Assembly (NCBI RefSeq): GCF_024753545.1
Contig: NZ_JANTOO010000020.1
Coordinates: 248,001 to 312,000, forward strand
Direction: 5' to 3'
Source: Lysinibacillus pinottii
GTDB lineage: Bacteria; Bacillota; Bacilli; Bacillales_A; Planococcaceae
DNA length: 64,000 nucleotides
Part shown: positions 23,960 through 33,048 of the stretch, in pieces
Position numbering within the stretch: the first letter of the stretch is position 1
Layout: each line of letters starts with the position of its first letter
Translations under genes and position numbers: made by a program
The notes under the pieces: model-generated
Seen by the model: only the letters and a program-made list of their open reading frames with translations
What the model was told of the DNA's origin: nothing
The model's database searches: none

Positions 23960-25306
23960 TTATTCTTCATTGTTTTGTAATTCTTTATCTAAACCATCAG
24001 CAAATAACCCATAGACATATCGTTCTGCATCAAATGGCTGTAAATCGTCCATTTTCTCTCCAAGACCTACAAATTTCACAGGAATGTGTAATTTATTACG
24101 GATTGCAAGCACAATACCACCCTTAGCTGTACCGTCCAGCTTTGTTAAAACGATACCTGTCACATTCGTTGCTTCTTTAAATGTTTGTGCTTGAACAAGG
24201 GCATTTTGACCAGTTGTTGCATCTAACGCTAATAATACTTCATGCGGAGCACTTGGGATTTCACGGGAAATGACACGATGTACTTTTTCAAGCTCGTTCA
24301 TTAAATTCACTTTGTTTTGTAAGCGTCCAGCAGTATCACAAATTAACACATCTGCTTTTCTGTTTTTAGCAGCACGAATTGCATCATACATAACTGCTGC
24401 TGGATCAGAGCCCTCAGATTGTTTAATCACCTCACAGCCTACACGATCTCCCCACACTTGTAATTGATCAATAGCACCTGCACGGAATGTATCACCTGCA
24501 GCTAAAACGACTGTTTTGCCTTGGGACTTTAGACGATGAGCAAGTTTACCAATTGTCGTTGTTTTCCCTACACCATTCACCCCAACAAATAGAATGACTG
24601 TCAGTTCACCATCAGGCTGCATATTTAATTCAATTAAATCTTCTTCACCTTGCTCATATATTTCTACAAGCTTTTCAGAAATTAAAGTTTGTATACCATT
24701 TGTATCTTTTATATTTTTACGTTGCACTTCGAAACGTAATTTATCCATAAGTTCCATGACCGTTTCAAAACCAACATCGGCCTGTAATAAAAGGTCTTCT
24801 AATTCCTCAAAGAAATCCTCATCTACTTTACGATAACGCGCAACAAGGTCGTTGACTTTCGATGTAAAGGAATTACGTGTTTTTTCAAGGCCGGCTTTAA
24901 ATTTTTGCGTAATAGACCAAGCAGAAGGTTTTTTCTCCTCAGCTGGTTGTTCCTCAATAACTTGTAGTTCTAGCTGCTCTTCTTCCTCGCTTGGAGAAGG
25001 CTCTAAATCTTTTGTACCTTCGATGTCTGAAGATTGTTCGGATTCTTTTGTCTCTTCAATTTGTGAAGATTGTTCGGATTCTTTTGTCTCTTCAATTTGT
25101 GAGGGTTGTTCGGATTCTTTTGTCTCTTCAATTTGTGAGGGTTGCTCGAATTGCTCAGAAGGTTCTTCAATCACAGTCATTGGTGACTCACTGTCTCCTT
25201 CTGATTCCTGTTGATGAGAATCCACATCATGTTCAAGAGCCTCTAGTTTTTCTTCCTCCGCTGGATTCCCCATCAATTTATCTTTTAAACGCTTAAAAAA
25301 GCTCAT
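23960..25306 (-). CDS. ftsY: FtsY, SRP receptor GTPase with acidic repeat domain
   Basis: FtsY docks the SRP-ribosome complex at the membrane. The 448-residue protein has an N-terminal acidic A domain (about 20-128), then the NG domain with G1 GVNGVGKT (242-249), DTFRAGA, DTAGR and TKLDGTAKGG. The A domain is unlike the short one of B. subtilis FtsY (329 residues) and includes four tandem 12-residue units (residues 54-101), consensus EQ(S/P)SQIEETKES. The gene follows smc by two bases, the conserved rnc-smc-ftsY operon, and is closed by a strong terminator. Confidence 0.96.
   Translation of the reverse strand: MSFFKRLKDKLMGNPAEEEKLEALEHDVDSHQQESEGDSESPMTVIEEPSEQFEQPSQIEETKESEQPSQIEETKESEQSSQIEETKESEQSSDIEGTKDLEPSPSEEEEQLELQVIEEQPAEEKKPSAWSITQKFKAGLEKTRNSFTSKVNDLVARYRKVDEDFFEELEDLLLQADVGFETVMELMDKLRFEVQRKNIKDTNGIQTLISEKLVEIYEQGEEDLIELNMQPDGELTVILFVGVNGVGKTTTIGKLAHRLKSQGKTVVLAAGDTFRAGAIDQLQVWGDRVGCEVIKQSEGSDPAAVMYDAIRAAKNRKADVLICDTAGRLQNKVNLMNELEKVHRVISREIPSAPHEVLLALDATTGQNALVQAQTFKEATNVTGIVLTKLDGTAKGGIVLAIRNKLHIPVKFVGLGEKMDDLQPFDAERYVYGLFADGLDKELQNNEE
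25004..25147 (-). repeat. Four in-frame 36-bp tandem repeats within ftsY
   Basis: The unit encodes EQ(S/P)SQIEETKES; copies 1-3 are almost identical at base level and the fourth (SSDIEGTKDL) has diverged. Units are a multiple of three, so gain or loss of a copy would lengthen or shorten the acidic linker without a frameshift. Confidence 0.93.
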
Positions 25307-25308
25307 CC

Positions 25309-28300
25309 TTATTTGCTCCTTTGCTCCGCAAGTACGGGTTCGTCTTCTAATTTTACTGATACGAGTTTCGATACACCTGACTCCTGCATAGTTATACCAT
25401 ACAGGACATCCGCTCCCTCCATCGTTCCTTTACGATGGGTAATGACAATGAATTGTGTTTCACCACTAAACTTTTTCAAATATTGGCTGTATCTCACAAC
25501 ATTTGCTTCATCTAAAGCAGCCTCGACTTCATCGAGAATACAAAATGGGACTGGTCTTATGTTTAAGATGGAGAATAATAAAGCGATCGCCGTTAGCGCA
25601 CGTTCACCACCAGAAAGTAAACTTAAATTTTGTAATTTTTTCCCTGGAGGTTGAGCAACGATTTCAATGCCTGTTTCTAGTAAATTTTGCGGGTCAATAA
25701 GCACTAAATCGGCTTGCCCCCCACCAAACAATTCACGGAACACAAGTCTAAATTGTTCTCGAATTGCAAAGAACGTTTCGCTAAAGCGCATTGTCATTTC
25801 TTCATCCATTTCTTTAATGGCTTCATGCAATGTTTCTTGCGCCGCAAGCAAATCCTCTCGCTGTTCAGTTAAGAAAGTATGTCGTTCGAGTACTCTTTCA
25901 TATTCTTCAATCGCACCTAAATTAACAGGTCCAAGCTCTTCAATTGATTTTTTAAGCAATTTAACACGTCGGCGTATAAATTCCTCATCTTCTATAGCCC
26001 GTGCTTCTTCTTGTGCTTCTTCGAAGGTTAGCTGATAGTTTTCCTCAAGCTGTTCTGTGAAATTGTCCATCTCAAATTCAACACGGTTTCGTTTCAACTC
26101 ATTTCCACGTATCGCTTCAAGATATCCTTTATGGATTCGTTGTAATTCCTTCAGCTGCGCCTCTAGCGTTGAAAGTTCATTCTGTTGCCCTACTTTTTCT
26201 TCTTTTTTCTGAGAAATTGCCTGTTGTAGCTCATCTCTTCTAGCCTTCCAAGTCATCACCTGTTCATCGACCTCTTCATCACTTAAATAATTTGTCGATT
26301 CATCAGATTGAAGCCATAATATTTCCTGAGAAATATTTTCAACTTTTTGTTGAGCTTTGTTTAATTGTAGGGCTAAATCAGCTGTAGCTATTTGAACTTG
26401 TGACATTTGTTCCTGCATTACAGCTAATTGTGAGCGTTTTTCTGCCAATTGCTCTCGTAATACATCTTTTTCTGTCTCACTTTGTAGTTTAACCTTACTT
26501 AATTGCTCAACCGTTTCGTTGATTTCGATTAATTCTACTGCAAGCGCGCTTAAACGTTCCTCTGCTTCTTGCTTTTGAGCCAATAATGCCTCTTCTCGTG
26601 TTTTTACATCTTGTGTTTCAGTCGAGGCAAAAGTTACTCTAGCCGACAAGCTTTTCTCCACAGCTTCTAACTCACGTAAACGACCCGCCTGCTGCATCTC
26701 ATCTTTTCGTAATTGCTCCCCTTCAAGCTTCAGCAGCTCTACTTGATCACGAATTGTTGCTAGCTTTTCCTTTTCCGCTGCAACAGCCTGTTCGGCACCA
26801 TAAATGGAAGCTTGTAGAGACTCTAGCTTTAGAACTAAACCATCTAATTCCGCTTTTCTTGTAAAGAGTGAAGATTGCTGTTTCAAAGCACCACCCGTTA
26901 ACGAGCCCCCTGCATTAACAATATCTCCATCAAGCGTAACAACTCGATAACGGAACCCACATAATCTAGCAATTTGACTTGCCCCTTCAAGATTTGCTGC
27001 AACGATGACATTCCCTAGAAGGTTTTCAACAATCGTTCGATTATCTTCATTGAAAGTCACTAACGCATCCGCCATTCGAACAAATGCTGGGTGCTCAGTG
27101 GCCAATTGGATAGTCGCTAGATTAATTTTGCGTGATTTCATTACTGTTTTCGGTAAGAAGGTCGCACGTCCAGCTCGCTTTTGTTTTAGCCAATGAATAG
27201 CCTGTTGGGCATGGCGTTCATTAGTTGTGACAATGTGCTGAGAGGCAGCTCCTAAAGCGGTTTCTATTGCTTGTGAATATTTCCCCTCAACTTGAATTAA
27301 CTCAGCTACGGCACCCTCAATACCTTGTAATTCCCCTTTATCTCGTGCCAGTAGTACTTCTTTAACACCTTGGAAAAACCCTGAAAAGTCAGCTTCAAGC
27401 TCCGCTAACGTGTCTTTTCTAGCTTTAAGTTGCTGCTGATGCTGATAAGCTTTATACAGCATATCTTGCTTCTCAGTAAAGGTTGAATTAACATTTTTCA
27501 ACTGTATTTGCAAAGCATCATATTGGTCTAGCTTTTCTTGCAAATCATTTGTTGTTGTAGTATGTACTGCTACTAGCTGTTCTTTTTCAGCAATAATTTG
27601 CATAAGCTCTTGCCCAATTTCATCAGTTTGGTCAGACATTCGTGTTGCCATAGCTTTTTGTTGAGCCAACTGCTGATCGATATTTTTTAACTCATTTTTG
27701 ATGGTCGCTTCTTCATTCAACGAATCGATATATCGATTTTTTTGCTCCTCAATTTCTTGTTCAATTTCTTTTACCGAGCGATTTAATGATTGCTCTAACT
27801 GTTTAATGCTCTGTTTTAGCACCGACACGGCTTGTTGTTTTTCTGAGAATACAGCTTTTTTCTCTTGCTCCTGAATAAGCAATGCCTCTACTTCTGCTTT
27901 TGCTTCTTGTAATGACGTATTCAGTTGCTGTAATTGATTGGACGCATTTTGACGCTTTTCAGCCATTAGCGCCTTTCGTCCATCCCATCGTTCTACCTCC
28001 ATTGTGGCATTAACTAGGTCAGCTTGTGAAACATCCAAATATTCATCAAGCTCTTTTAATAGCTTACGAATATGAATTGTCTGTTTATCGAAAGCTGCAA
28101 TATCTTGAGCTTGCTTTTGCTCTATCTCAGATAGGTTTGTGTATTCTTCTTTTAGCGCACGCAAAGACTGTGCACAATTTTTAAAATCATGCACAAGAAT
28201 GGCAATATCAAAATCTTTTAGCTCAGTAGACATTTGTACATAGTCTCTTGCACTAGATGCTTGCATTTCGAGAGGTCCTAGACGACTGTCTAATTCATGA

Positions 28301-28884
28301 AGAATATCTAATACACGATACAAATTTTCATCTGTCTCAACAAGTTTATGCTCTGCTTTTTTCTTTCTTATTTTATACTTTAGTACGCCAGCTGCCTCTT
28401 CAAAAATCGAACGACGGTCATCAGGTCGGCTATTTAAAATTTCATCGACACGACCCTGTGAAATTATAGAAAAAGCCTCTTTTCCAAGGCCTGAATCCAT
28501 AAACAAGTCCGTAATATCCTTCAGGCGACACTGCTGGTTATTTAATAAATATTCACTATCACCTGAACGGTATACGCGTCTTGTTACGCTGACTTCTGTA
28601 TAGGAAAAAGCAAGTTGCTCGTCGGTATTATCTAATATTAGTGTTACCTCTGCAAAGTTGAGCGGCTTCCGAGAGTCACTCCCTGCAAAAATTACATCTT
28701 CCATCTTTGATCCACGTAACGACTTTGCCGATTGCTCTCCAAGTACCCAACGTATTGCATCTGTGACATTACTTTTTCCACTGCCATTTGGTCCGACAAC
28801 CGCTGTAACACCGGGTACAAAGTCAATACCAATGCGCTCCGCAAATGATTTAAAGCCAATCACTTCTAGTCGTTTTAGGAACAT
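25309..28884 (-). CDS. smc: SMC, chromosome condensation and segregation ATPase
   Basis: SMC forms the condensin complex with ScpA and ScpB. The 1191-residue protein shows the N-terminal ATP-binding head with Walker A GPNGSGKS (31-38), a first long coiled coil (about 170-500), the hinge (about 500-680, with GVKEVLLARDKG and GGSLTGGALKQ), a returning coiled coil (about 680-1000) and the C-terminal head with signature LSGGERALTAIALLF and Walker B FCILDEVEAALDEAN. It lies between rnc and ftsY with gaps of three and two bases, so the three are cotranscribed. Confidence 0.97.
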   Translation of the reverse strand: MFLKRLEVIGFKSFAERIGIDFVPGVTAVVGPNGSGKSNVTDAIRWVLGEQSAKSLRGSKMEDVIFAGSDSRKPLNFAEVTLILDNTDEQLAFSYTEVSVTRRVYRSGDSEYLLNNQQCRLKDITDLFMDSGLGKEAFSIISQGRVDEILNSRPDDRRSIFEEAAGVLKYKIRKKKAEHKLVETDENLYRVLDILHELDSRLGPLEMQASSARDYVQMSTELKDFDIAILVHDFKNCAQSLRALKEEYTNLSEIEQKQAQDIAAFDKQTIHIRKLLKELDEYLDVSQADLVNATMEVERWDGRKALMAEKRQNASNQLQQLNTSLQEAKAEVEALLIQEQEKKAVFSEKQQAVSVLKQSIKQLEQSLNRSVKEIEQEIEEQKNRYIDSLNEEATIKNELKNIDQQLAQQKAMATRMSDQTDEIGQELMQIIAEKEQLVAVHTTTTNDLQEKLDQYDALQIQLKNVNSTFTEKQDMLYKAYQHQQQLKARKDTLAELEADFSGFFQGVKEVLLARDKGELQGIEGAVAELIQVEGKYSQAIETALGAASQHIVTTNERHAQQAIHWLKQKRAGRATFLPKTVMKSRKINLATIQLATEHPAFVRMADALVTFNEDNRTIVENLLGNVIVAANLEGASQIARLCGFRYRVVTLDGDIVNAGGSLTGGALKQQSSLFTRKAELDGLVLKLESLQASIYGAEQAVAAEKEKLATIRDQVELLKLEGEQLRKDEMQQAGRLRELEAVEKSLSARVTFASTETQDVKTREEALLAQKQEAEERLSALAVELIEINETVEQLSKVKLQSETEKDVLREQLAEKRSQLAVMQEQMSQVQIATADLALQLNKAQQKVENISQEILWLQSDESTNYLSDEEVDEQVMTWKARRDELQQAISQKKEEKVGQQNELSTLEAQLKELQRIHKGYLEAIRGNELKRNRVEFEMDNFTEQLEENYQLTFEEAQEEARAIEDEEFIRRRVKLLKKSIEELGPVNLGAIEEYERVLERHTFLTEQREDLLAAQETLHEAIKEMDEEMTMRFSETFFAIREQFRLVFRELFGGGQADLVLIDPQNLLETGIEIVAQPPGKKLQNLSLLSGGERALTAIALLFSILNIRPVPFCILDEVEAALDEANVVRYSQYLKKFSGETQFIVITHRKGTMEGADVLYGITMQESGVSKLVSVKLEDEPVLAEQRSK

Positions 28885-28887
28885 CTT

Positions 28888-29652
28888 TTAAGCCTCCTCT
28901 TTTGCAGCTTCTTCTCGCATCATACGCATAGCACATTGTGCAGCTTGCTGCTCGGCTTCTTTTTTCGATTTTCCTCGACCAATACCAAGCTCTTGTCCGT
29001 TCAGTAAGACGCTTGATACAAAGGTACGATTATGTGCAGGACCTTTTTCATCAATGATTTCATAATGAAGAAGTCCATTATTTGTTTGCTGTACCATTTC
29101 TTGCAATTGGCTTTTAAAATCCATCACATGCGAAAAAGCACCGACTTCTACTTTTGGGAACACGATACGTTCTAAAAATGACACGACCGTTTGTAAATCT
29201 TGATCTAAATATAAGGCACCTACAAATGACTCAAACACATCTGCAAGTAGTGCTGGGCGTTCCCGTCCACCTGTTAATTCTTCACCTTTTCCAAGTAAAA
29301 CAAAGCGACCAAAGCCTAGTTCATTTGCAAAAATAACTAGAGATGGTTCACAAACAATGGATGCTCGTAACTTTGTTAACTCACCCTCGCTCATATTGGG
29401 GTATTTCTCAAAAAGATATTTAGAAACAGACAGTTCAAGTACTGCGTCCCCTAAAAATTCAAGACGCTCATTATCCGTAAATAGCTTACGGCGATGCTCA
29501 TTCACATAAGATGAATGCGTGAATGCTTGATACAATAAATTTTTATTAATAAATGTGATATTTAATTCATGCTGTAGCAGCTCGAATTGATTGCGTACTT
29601 TTTCAGGAAGTACGCCAGATTTCTGCATAGTTCCTTTTCTTTTCATAGCCAT
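28888..29652 (-). CDS. rnc: Ribonuclease III
   Basis: RNase III cuts double-stranded RNA in rRNA precursors and antisense pairs. The 254-residue protein has the catalytic motif NERLEFLGDAVLEL (Glu62, Glu65, Asp69), the second acidic block ALLADVFESFVGALYLD, and a C-terminal double-stranded RNA-binding domain (about 180-254; DFKSQLQEMVQQ, KGPAHNRTFVSSV, KSKKEAEQQAA). The chosen ATG has AGGAAGG about 12 bases upstream; an internal ATG at codon 9 is a weaker alternative. It heads rnc-smc-ftsY, with its own promoter (29690-29718) and a CodY-like site upstream. Confidence 0.96.
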   Translation of the reverse strand: MAMKRKGTMQKSGVLPEKVRNQFELLQHELNITFINKNLLYQAFTHSSYVNEHRRKLFTDNERLEFLGDAVLELSVSKYLFEKYPNMSEGELTKLRASIVCEPSLVIFANELGFGRFVLLGKGEELTGGRERPALLADVFESFVGALYLDQDLQTVVSFLERIVFPKVEVGAFSHVMDFKSQLQEMVQQTNNGLLHYEIIDEKGPAHNRTFVSSVLLNGQELGIGRGKSKKEAEQQAAQCAMRMMREEAAKEEA

Positions 29653-29689
29653 TGAACAAATCTGCCTTCCTAATAGTTTCTACCGTTTT

Positions 29690-29718
29690 AGTGTACCTTT
29701 TTCAAAGCGTTTATGCAA
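29690..29718 (-). promoter_or_regulatory. Candidate sigma-A promoter for rnc-smc-ftsY
   Basis: TTGCAT (29713-29718), 17 bases, TACACT (29690-29695) on the minus strand, about 38 bases before rnc. Confidence 0.55.
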
Positions 29719-29750
29719 AAGTATTTCGGCATAAACACAATATTTTGGAA

Positions 29751-29765
29751 AATTTTCAGCAAATT
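29751..29765. promoter_or_regulatory. CodY-box-like sequence upstream of rnc
   Basis: AATTTTCAGCAAATT differs from the CodY consensus AATTTTCWGAAAATT at one position. A poorer overlapping copy (ATATTTTGGAAAATT, 29741-29755) shares about five bases with it, similar to the overlapping-motif arrangement known for CodY. It lies about 35 bases upstream of the candidate rnc -35 region. Confidence 0.5.
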
Positions 29766-29845
29766 TATTTCCAAAATCAATTAAGCCTTGGCACATTTGT
29801 GTCCCAATCGATCTTCGGGATGTAAATCCACTATATAATTGAAAC

Positions 29846-29893
29846 AAAAAGAGGACGTCTATAGATCGAAAACCGATCTATTTCGTCCCCTTT
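29846..29893 (-). terminator. Intrinsic terminator of the fapR-acpP operon
   Basis: AAAGGGGACG...ATAGATCG and CGATCTAT...CGTCCTCTTT form a long stem with a small internal loop around GTTTT, followed by TTTG on the minus strand. It lies about 155 bases past acpP and isolates the operon from rnc. Confidence 0.88.
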
Positions 29894-30048
29894 GAATACA
29901 TCTTGTCTATTAGATCTGCTTCCCTGTAAAGAAAAGCAGGAAACTATTTCTCCTTTATTCAACCAATCATAAATACCATTTGTATAATTACGATAACCAT
30001 TACACCAATAAGGGTGATAAATTTCTGCTAAATAAAGTACAAACGAAA
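29894..30048. other. acpP 3' untranslated region
   Basis: About 155 bases between acpP and its terminator. A small hairpin CTGCTT...AAGCAG (29919-29942) is visible. A hydrophobic 13-codon frame on the minus strand (MVIVIIQMVFMIG) lacks a ribosome-binding site; I do not call it a gene. Confidence 0.4.
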
Positions 30049-30285
30049 TTAGTTTATTTTACTTTCGATGTATGAAATTGCAGAACCTACTGTTGAGATT
30101 TTTTCAGCATCTTCATCAGAAATTTCCATATCGAATTCGTCTTCAAGCTCCATTACAAGCTCAACTACGTCTAATGAGTCAGCACCTAAATCATCACGGA
30201 AAGAAGCTTCAAGTGTTACTTCGCTTTCTTCAACACCTAAACGGTCCACGATTACTTTTGTTACGCGTTCTAATACTGTAGACAA
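30049..30285 (-). CDS. acpP: Acyl carrier protein (TTG start)
   Basis: ACP carries the growing fatty acyl chain on phosphopantetheine. The 78-residue protein contains GADSLDVVELVMELE, where Ser37 is the attachment site, and is very acidic as expected. The start is judged to be TTG at 30283-30285 because GGAGG lies eight bases upstream; a GTG three codons earlier overlaps that ribosome-binding sequence. It follows fabG by 58 bases and also has its own promoter (30308-30336), suiting its need for high abundance. Confidence 0.97.
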   Translation of the reverse strand: MSTVLERVTKVIVDRLGVEESEVTLEASFRDDLGADSLDVVELVMELEDEFDMEISDEDAEKISTVGSAISYIESKIN

Positions 30286-30307
30286 ATGATTCACCTCCCC
30301 TCAAATG

Positions 30308-30336
30308 ATTATACAAAAAATTAGCGCTCCTGCCTA
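30308..30336 (-). promoter_or_regulatory. Probable internal promoter for acpP
   Basis: TAGGCA (30331-30336), 17 bases, TATAAT (30308-30313, perfect) in the fabG-acpP gap on the minus strand. Confidence 0.65.
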
Positions 30337-30343
30337 ATTGAAA

Positions 30344-31090
30344 TTACATGACCATACCACCGTCTATATGAAGCGTTTGTCCAGTCATATAGTTTGCGTC
30401 ATCGGATGCAAGGAAAACAACTGCCTTTGCAATATCCTCTGGTTGCCCTAGTTTTGCAAGCGGAATTTGAGTTAGCATCCCTTGTTTAATATCTTCTGGT
30501 AACTGATCTGTCATTTCAGTTTCGATAAAACCAGGTGCAATAGCATTAACTAAAATATTGCGAGACGCTAATTCCTTCGCAGTTGTTTTTGTTAACCCAA
30601 TAACACCCGCTTTAGCAGCTACATAGTTTGCTTGGCCCGCATTTCCAGCTACGCCAACAATCGATGAAATATTAATAATTCGACCAGCACGTTGCTTCAT
30701 CATTTGACGTGTTACCGCTTTGGTACATAGGAAAACACCCTTAAGATTCGTATCTAAGACATCATCCCATTCATTTTCCTTCATGCGCATAAGTAAATTA
30801 TCTCTTGTAATACCAGCATTATTCACTAAAATATCAAGGGAGCCAAATGTTTTCACAGCTGTATCCATTAATGCTGTCACTTCTTCTGTTTGAGAGACGC
30901 TAGCTTGTACAGCAATTGCCTCACCACCACCTTCTTGAATTATAGCAACCACTTCTTCAGCTTTTGCTTGCGAGCCACTATAATTCACGACAACTTTCGC
31001 ACCTTCGTCAGCAAGCTTTAATGCAATAGCACGACCTATTCCTCGTGAAGCTCCTGTTACAACAACTACTTTTCCCTCAAGTTTACGCAT
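30344..31090 (-). CDS. fabG: 3-oxoacyl-ACP reductase FabG
   Basis: FabG performs the first reduction of fatty acid elongation with NADPH. The 248-residue short-chain dehydrogenase has the cofactor motif TGASRGIG (12-19), NNAG (90-93), and the catalytic Ser142/143, Tyr156 and Lys160 (NYVAAKAG). The C-terminus ends MTGQTLHIDGGMVM, typical of FabG. It overlaps the fabD 3' end by eight bases. Confidence 0.96.
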   Translation of the reverse strand: MRKLEGKVVVVTGASRGIGRAIALKLADEGAKVVVNYSGSQAKAEEVVAIIQEGGGEAIAVQASVSQTEEVTALMDTAVKTFGSLDILVNNAGITRDNLLMRMKENEWDDVLDTNLKGVFLCTKAVTRQMMKQRAGRIINISSIVGVAGNAGQANYVAAKAGVIGLTKTTAKELASRNILVNAIAPGFIETEMTDQLPEDIKQGMLTQIPLAKLGQPEDIAKAVVFLASDDANYMTGQTLHIDGGMVM

Positions 31091-32036
31091 TGATTGACCA
31101 CTCCTTTGACGCTTCTAGAACCGCTTCTAATGATGCCTCATCATAGACACAATAGGCAGCAACAGAGCGATCGATTTTTTTCAATAGACCACTTAATACT
31201 TTACCCGGGCCACATTCAATAAAGACATCCACACCTTGTGCAATCATTTCGCGCATAGATGCCTCCCATTGAACAGCACTATAAACCTGTTCAACAAGCT
31301 CTTGTTGAATAGCCGGAACATCCGTTAACTCCTTAGCCATCACGTTCCCTACAACAGGAATTTGCGGAGCCGCTAAAGTAACATCAACCAACGCAGCTTT
31401 CAGCATCTCTGACGATGGTCGCATCAGTTCAGAATGGAATGGACCACTTACAACTAATGGTATTGCACGCTTAGCCCCTGCATCTTTTGCAGCGCTTGAT
31501 GCCTTCTCAACACCCTCTTTTGTTCCTGAAATAACAATTTGCCCCGGGCAATTAACATTGGCGACCTGCACAGGATGACCTGTTGCAGACACTTGCTCAG
31601 TTACTTCATTTAATGCTTCTAATTCCATGCCTAAAATCGCTGCCATAGCACCTTGTCCAGCAGGTACAGCTTCGTTCATATAGAGTCCACGTTTATGCAC
31701 AATCTTCACGGCATCTTCAAAGGACATGACGCCCGCAATAACCAATGCACCATATTCTCCAAGGGAGTGACCTGCTGCATAATGCGGTTGAATTCCGGCT
31801 GCACGTAGCTTCTCTGCTACCATTACACCTGTAGTTAATAGCGCTGGCTGAGCATGATATGTTAAAGTTAATTCCTCCGCTGGACCTTCTAACATTAGCT
31901 TAGATAGCTCCAAATCGAGAGCTTGGTCTGCACGATCATAGAAGGCTTTACTTTCCGCTGCATTTTCAACAAACTCTTGCCCCATTCCCACTACTTGCGA
32001 ACCTTGTCCCGGAAAAATAAATGCTATTTTCGTCAT
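31083..32036 (-). CDS. fabD: Malonyl-CoA:ACP transacylase FabD
   Basis: FabD moves malonyl groups from CoA to ACP. The 317-residue protein starts MTKIAFIFPGQGSQVVGMG and has the nucleophile Ser91 in GHSLGEYGAL and the catalytic His in SGPFHSELM. It lies between plsX and fabG, overlapping fabG by eight bases, in the conserved FapR-controlled operon. Confidence 0.97.
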   Translation of the reverse strand: MTKIAFIFPGQGSQVVGMGQEFVENAAESKAFYDRADQALDLELSKLMLEGPAEELTLTYHAQPALLTTGVMVAEKLRAAGIQPHYAAGHSLGEYGALVIAGVMSFEDAVKIVHKRGLYMNEAVPAGQGAMAAILGMELEALNEVTEQVSATGHPVQVANVNCPGQIVISGTKEGVEKASSAAKDAGAKRAIPLVVSGPFHSELMRPSSEMLKAALVDVTLAAPQIPVVGNVMAKELTDVPAIQQELVEQVYSAVQWEASMREMIAQGVDVFIECGPGKVLSGLLKKIDRSVAAYCVYDEASLEAVLEASKEWSINA

Positions 32037-32053
32037 TTGAAAAATCCCCTTTG

Positions 32054-33046
32054 TTAATCAATTTCTATGTGGCGTACTGTTTCTGTAATTGTCGAAATAA
32101 CAGTATGTTCAACCATTGTGTTTGCTTGGCGGATAGCACTAAAAATCGCTTTCGCATTAGATGATCCATGAGCCTTTATTACAGGTGCCTGTAAGCCAAA
32201 CAATCCAGCCCCACCGTATTCTGTATAGTCCATTTTATGTTTTAAGTCACGTAAATTATTTTTCATAAGGACCGCCGAAATCTTCGTTTTTGTTGAGGAC
32301 ATAAACGCCTCTTTTAACATTGAAAATAAAGCGCCCGCCGTACCTTCAATTGACTTCAACACCATATTCCCCGTAAAGCCATCCGTAACAACAACATCAG
32401 CTACTCCTTCAAGTAAATCACGTGCCTCTACATTACCAATAAAATTCAAATTCGCTTCTTTTAATAAATCAAAGGTTGCTTTCGTTAATTCATTTCCTTT
32501 TTTATCTTCAGTACCGATATTTAATAAGCCGATTCGAGGTTTTTGTAACCCGCCAACTTTTTTCGCATAAATATCGCCCATAATCGCATATTGTACTAGA
32601 TGTTCTGGACGGGCATCTGCGTTAGCACCTAAATCAAGCATTAAAAAGCCCTTACCATCAAGTGTTGGTAATGTCGTCGCTAAAGCTGGTCGGGCAATTC
32701 CTTCAATACGACCTACTTTAAATAAACCACCTGCCATTAAAGCACCTGTATTTCCTGCTGAGAGACAAGCATCTGCTCTACCCTCATCCACTGCATCCAT
32801 CATGCGCGCCATGGAAGAATCTTTTTTTCTACGAACAGCACGTGCTGGATCGTCGGTTCCTTCAACTACTTCCTCACAATGTACGATCGTTAATCGATCA
32901 TGCTGCTTTAAAAATGGCTCAAGCTTCTCTTGCTGTCCATATAATTGAATTTCTAAATTTGGAATTTGCTCTAATGCCAAGAGTGCACCTTCAATTACTG
33001 ATTTTGGTGCATTGTCTCCACCCATTCCATCTAGCGCTAATTTCAT
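32054..33046 (-). CDS. plsX: PlsX, phosphate acyltransferase
   Basis: PlsX makes acyl-phosphate from acyl-ACP, the first step of the PlsX/PlsY route to phosphatidic acid. The 330-residue protein starts MKLALDGMGGDNAPKSVIEG and contains SMARMMDAV, SAGNTGALMAG, DLGANADARPEHL and VVTDGFTGNMVLK, all family blocks. It begins two bases after the fapR stop, and ends 17 bases before fabD. Confidence 0.97.
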   Translation of the reverse strand: MKLALDGMGGDNAPKSVIEGALLALEQIPNLEIQLYGQQEKLEPFLKQHDRLTIVHCEEVVEGTDDPARAVRRKKDSSMARMMDAVDEGRADACLSAGNTGALMAGGLFKVGRIEGIARPALATTLPTLDGKGFLMLDLGANADARPEHLVQYAIMGDIYAKKVGGLQKPRIGLLNIGTEDKKGNELTKATFDLLKEANLNFIGNVEARDLLEGVADVVVTDGFTGNMVLKSIEGTAGALFSMLKEAFMSSTKTKISAVLMKNNLRDLKHKMDYTEYGGAGLFGLQAPVIKAHGSSNAKAIFSAIRQANTMVEHTVISTITETVRHIEID

Positions 33047-33048
33047 TA

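Noticed and set aside
29960..30010. 13-codon hydrophobic frame (MVIVIIQMVFMIG) after acpP
   Set aside because: No ribosome-binding site and too short to judge; left as part of the untranslated region.
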